A program made the translations under genes and the position numbers. From contig SJRY01000143.1 in NCBI GenBank assembly GCA_011319805.1, forward strand, positions 372,001-436,000: a stretch of 64,000 nt of DNA, written 5' to 3'. The DNA is from Macrocybe gigantea (lineage: Eukaryota; Basidiomycota; Agaricomycetes; Agaricales; Callistosporiaceae). Shown here piece after piece: positions 62,266 through 64,000 of the stretch (the stretch's first letter is position 1; every line of letters starts with the position of its first letter). The notes below the pieces were generated by a model. The model saw only the letters and a list, made by a program, of their open reading frames with translations. It was not told where the DNA came from and made no database searches.

Positions 62266-63701
62266 GACTGGACTTATATCATTTGCTGCTCATCATACAA
62301 GGATCCGCCTCGTGTGATGGCATATATTGACAACTGTTTACATCAGTTGCACCCCTCCCTTAGACATGATCTTGTTGATAGTCATGACCTGATAGTCATT
62401 AGCTTCTCCACTCCTGGAGAGCCTCTGTTTCTTGCAAACGCCTACTCTGATGTAGATGGAAGTGCTATTCACTTGCTGCATGACTGTGTGGAGCATCCTG
62501 ACTTTCCCAACCTAACTTATTTGGGAGGGATTTCAACTGTCACTATAAACTCTGGGACGGAGTCCATATCTTGCAGCGTACATGAGAAGAGATGCTGTGC
62601 AATGCAGCACTTGACCTTGGTCTTGACTGGTTGGAGCCATCTAATCATAGCCTGACCTTCATTTCACATAACCCGGACCTGCAGCCTTCAGTTATCAATT
62701 TGATGTTCATCCCTGTCGATGTGGTGGAGATGGCACTGGTCATTTGTGATGACCTGAGATTGACTTCGGACCACTATCCATTGTTGCTCTCCTTAGATAT
62801 TCCATTACTGGACCTTTCTAATTCATACTAGACTCTCCCAAAGGACAGTATGCCTGAGTTTATCTCTGACATTGCTAGTGATCTGCTCGGTATGGACTTG
62901 GTGCCAATCGAGTCACCAGATGACTTAGAGAGTATTGTTGAGACTCTCTCCAGGTCAGTCAATCATGCTTGGGACCTCCACTCCAAGGAGTGCAAGCTAT
63001 TGAAGCAGAGCAAAGGCTGGTAGAACCAGCATTGCTCTGAAACATTGGACACCTTCAGACAGACCTAGTCTGAAGGTGACCATTGCATCTGGCATTGAGC
63101 TATTAAGGATGCTAATGCACCTTCTTTGATCAGCGAATCAAGGAGGTTGCGGAAAAGTCGCGACATCCATGCGATTTAGCTGCATGGATGAAGCAAAGGC
63201 TGCTCCCAGCCTATGAAGCTATTTCCTTTCAGGGATAACCTTATAATTCTATCGAGTTGCTGTGGAATGCACTCGATAAATCCTATAATGCTGCGTCTGA
63301 CTGACCAGTCAATTTGGACAAGCTTGATGACATCGAGCCTCATCCAATTTGGGACTGGGTCCCGTTTTCTGCTGCATAACTCCAAGAGTCCTTAGAGCCC
63401 TGTAGCAATACCTCTGCTCTAGGACCTGATCATTTGTCCTGGGGCCATGTTAAGCAGCTTGTGAAATTTCCTCACATGGCTGATTTTGTCCTGAACATTG
63501 CTAACACATGTCTGGAACTGGGTCATTGGCCCTCTTACTTCAAGCAGAGCCTGTCGGTGATCATCAACAACCTCTTCATAGACTTCAGTCTGGTTGTCGA
63601 GCATAACAAAACTGAGTTGCAGCACTTCTTGTGCAATAGTAAGGATCTCCATTCATGGGCAACACTCCCTTATGACCCAAGGATGTCTGGAGATACCTTA
63701 G
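62266..63701 (+). pseudogene. LINE-T, old copy: endonuclease to RT with internal deletion
   Basis: ORF2 begins in the endonuclease (TWTYIICCSS-like, then AYIDNCLHQLHPSLRHDLVDSHD) and runs through NAYSDVDGSAIHLLHDC, a shifted GGxFN box and SDHYPLLLSLDIPLL to the linker. Near 63560 it jumps from LSVII in the RT start to NNLFIDFSLVVEHNKTEL, dropping the catalytic RT boxes. It ends at the YLGF-like box at 63701, where SINE-B is inserted. CG loss and many stops mark it as old. It was the target into which Copia-1 inserted. Confidence 0.8.
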
Positions 63702-64000
63702 TTTTTTTTTTTTTTAAATCAACAATTTATAAAGCAGTGCTCAGTGGCAGTCCGCTTGTAAATACACAGAGGTATCTACGATAAATACAAGAAGTTTAGG
63801 GCCCTCCAAGTGGAGGACCCTTATCACCATCTCCTTTGCAGGATAGGTGCTAGACTAACTGGTGGAATTCCATGTCTAGACCCTGGAATCAACTTGGATT
63901 CAAAGCCTGGATTAGTTATCCAGGTGAACCAGCAGAGGATGAGTCCTCTCAGACTGGAGTCAGGGGACTGCCCTGGTCCGCCACAGTCCAAATTTTGGCC
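63702..64000 (-). mobile_element. SINE-B, 3' part, runs off window
   Basis: The minus strand has poly(A) (T-run 63702-63715), the LINE-T 3' tail, and at 63791 the SINE-B terminus with the GGGTCCTCC and GGAGGGCCC hairpin, then body to the window edge. The join between LINE tail and SINE-B is the same as at 5880 and 38303, so SINE-B has a fixed tail. Confidence 0.88.

Overview
This window looks like fungal nuclear DNA, most likely from a mushroom-forming basidiomycete (Agaricomycetes); that assignment is inferred from the style of the retrotransposon proteins and not from any host gene. I found no host gene, no true tRNA or rRNA gene and no CRISPR array. Almost every base belongs to retrotransposons inserted into one another. 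Names used below are local: LINE-T is an APE-type non-LTR element of about 6.3 kb (5' UTR about 200 bp, ORF1 about 620 aa with CCHC knuckles, ORF2 about 1,300 aa with endonuclease, reverse transcriptase, RNase H and a C-terminal Cys/His motif, 3' UTR with poly(A)). SINE-A and SINE-B are two long (about 0.9-1.2 kb) non-coding elements with different tRNA-like Pol III heads. Copia-1 is a Ty1/copia element and Gypsy-1 a Ty3/gypsy chromovirus.

Layout. 1-1408: decayed gypsy-type gag. 1409-5103: old LINE-T pieces and a decayed SINE-A. 5104-13052: one near full-length LINE-T interrupted by SINE-B and by a solo copia LTR. 13053-17343: minus-strand LINE-T, SINE-A and copia pieces. 17344-22869: an old LINE-T holding a younger LINE-T (with target-site duplication, TSD), which itself holds a SINE-A::LINE-T chimera. 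22870-25723: fragments of LINE-T, a gypsy LTR, gypsy gag and SINE-A. 25724-28550: a SINE-A::LINE-T chimera. 28551-62265: one Copia-1 element split into four blocks by three LINE-T insertions, each with a clear 13-15 bp TSD. The third insertion also carries a SINE-A::LINE-T chimera (46653-51703) and a young Gypsy-1 (51968-58481, LTRs differing at 2 of 320 positions by eye, TSD ACTTG). 62266-64000: an old LINE-T and the start of another SINE-B.

How the parts work together. LINE-T evidently supplies the retrotransposition machinery. SINE-B ends in the LINE-T 3' tail and poly(A) and has its own TSD, as expected of a LINE-dependent SINE. SINE-A behaves differently: it always ends with the same hairpin and the decamer CTAAACTTCG, and is joined there to LINE-T at a different internal position in each copy, with one TSD around the whole composite where both flanks survive. 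This is what template switching from LINE RNA onto a discrete SINE-A RNA during target-primed reverse transcription would leave behind. A three-part SINE-A/SINE-B/LINE chimera, a LINE-SINE-LINE sandwich and a triplicated mosaic show the same process repeated. These chimeras, the shared 3' module of two otherwise different Pol III elements, and an apparent Tf1-type self-priming site in Gypsy-1 are the most noteworthy observations.
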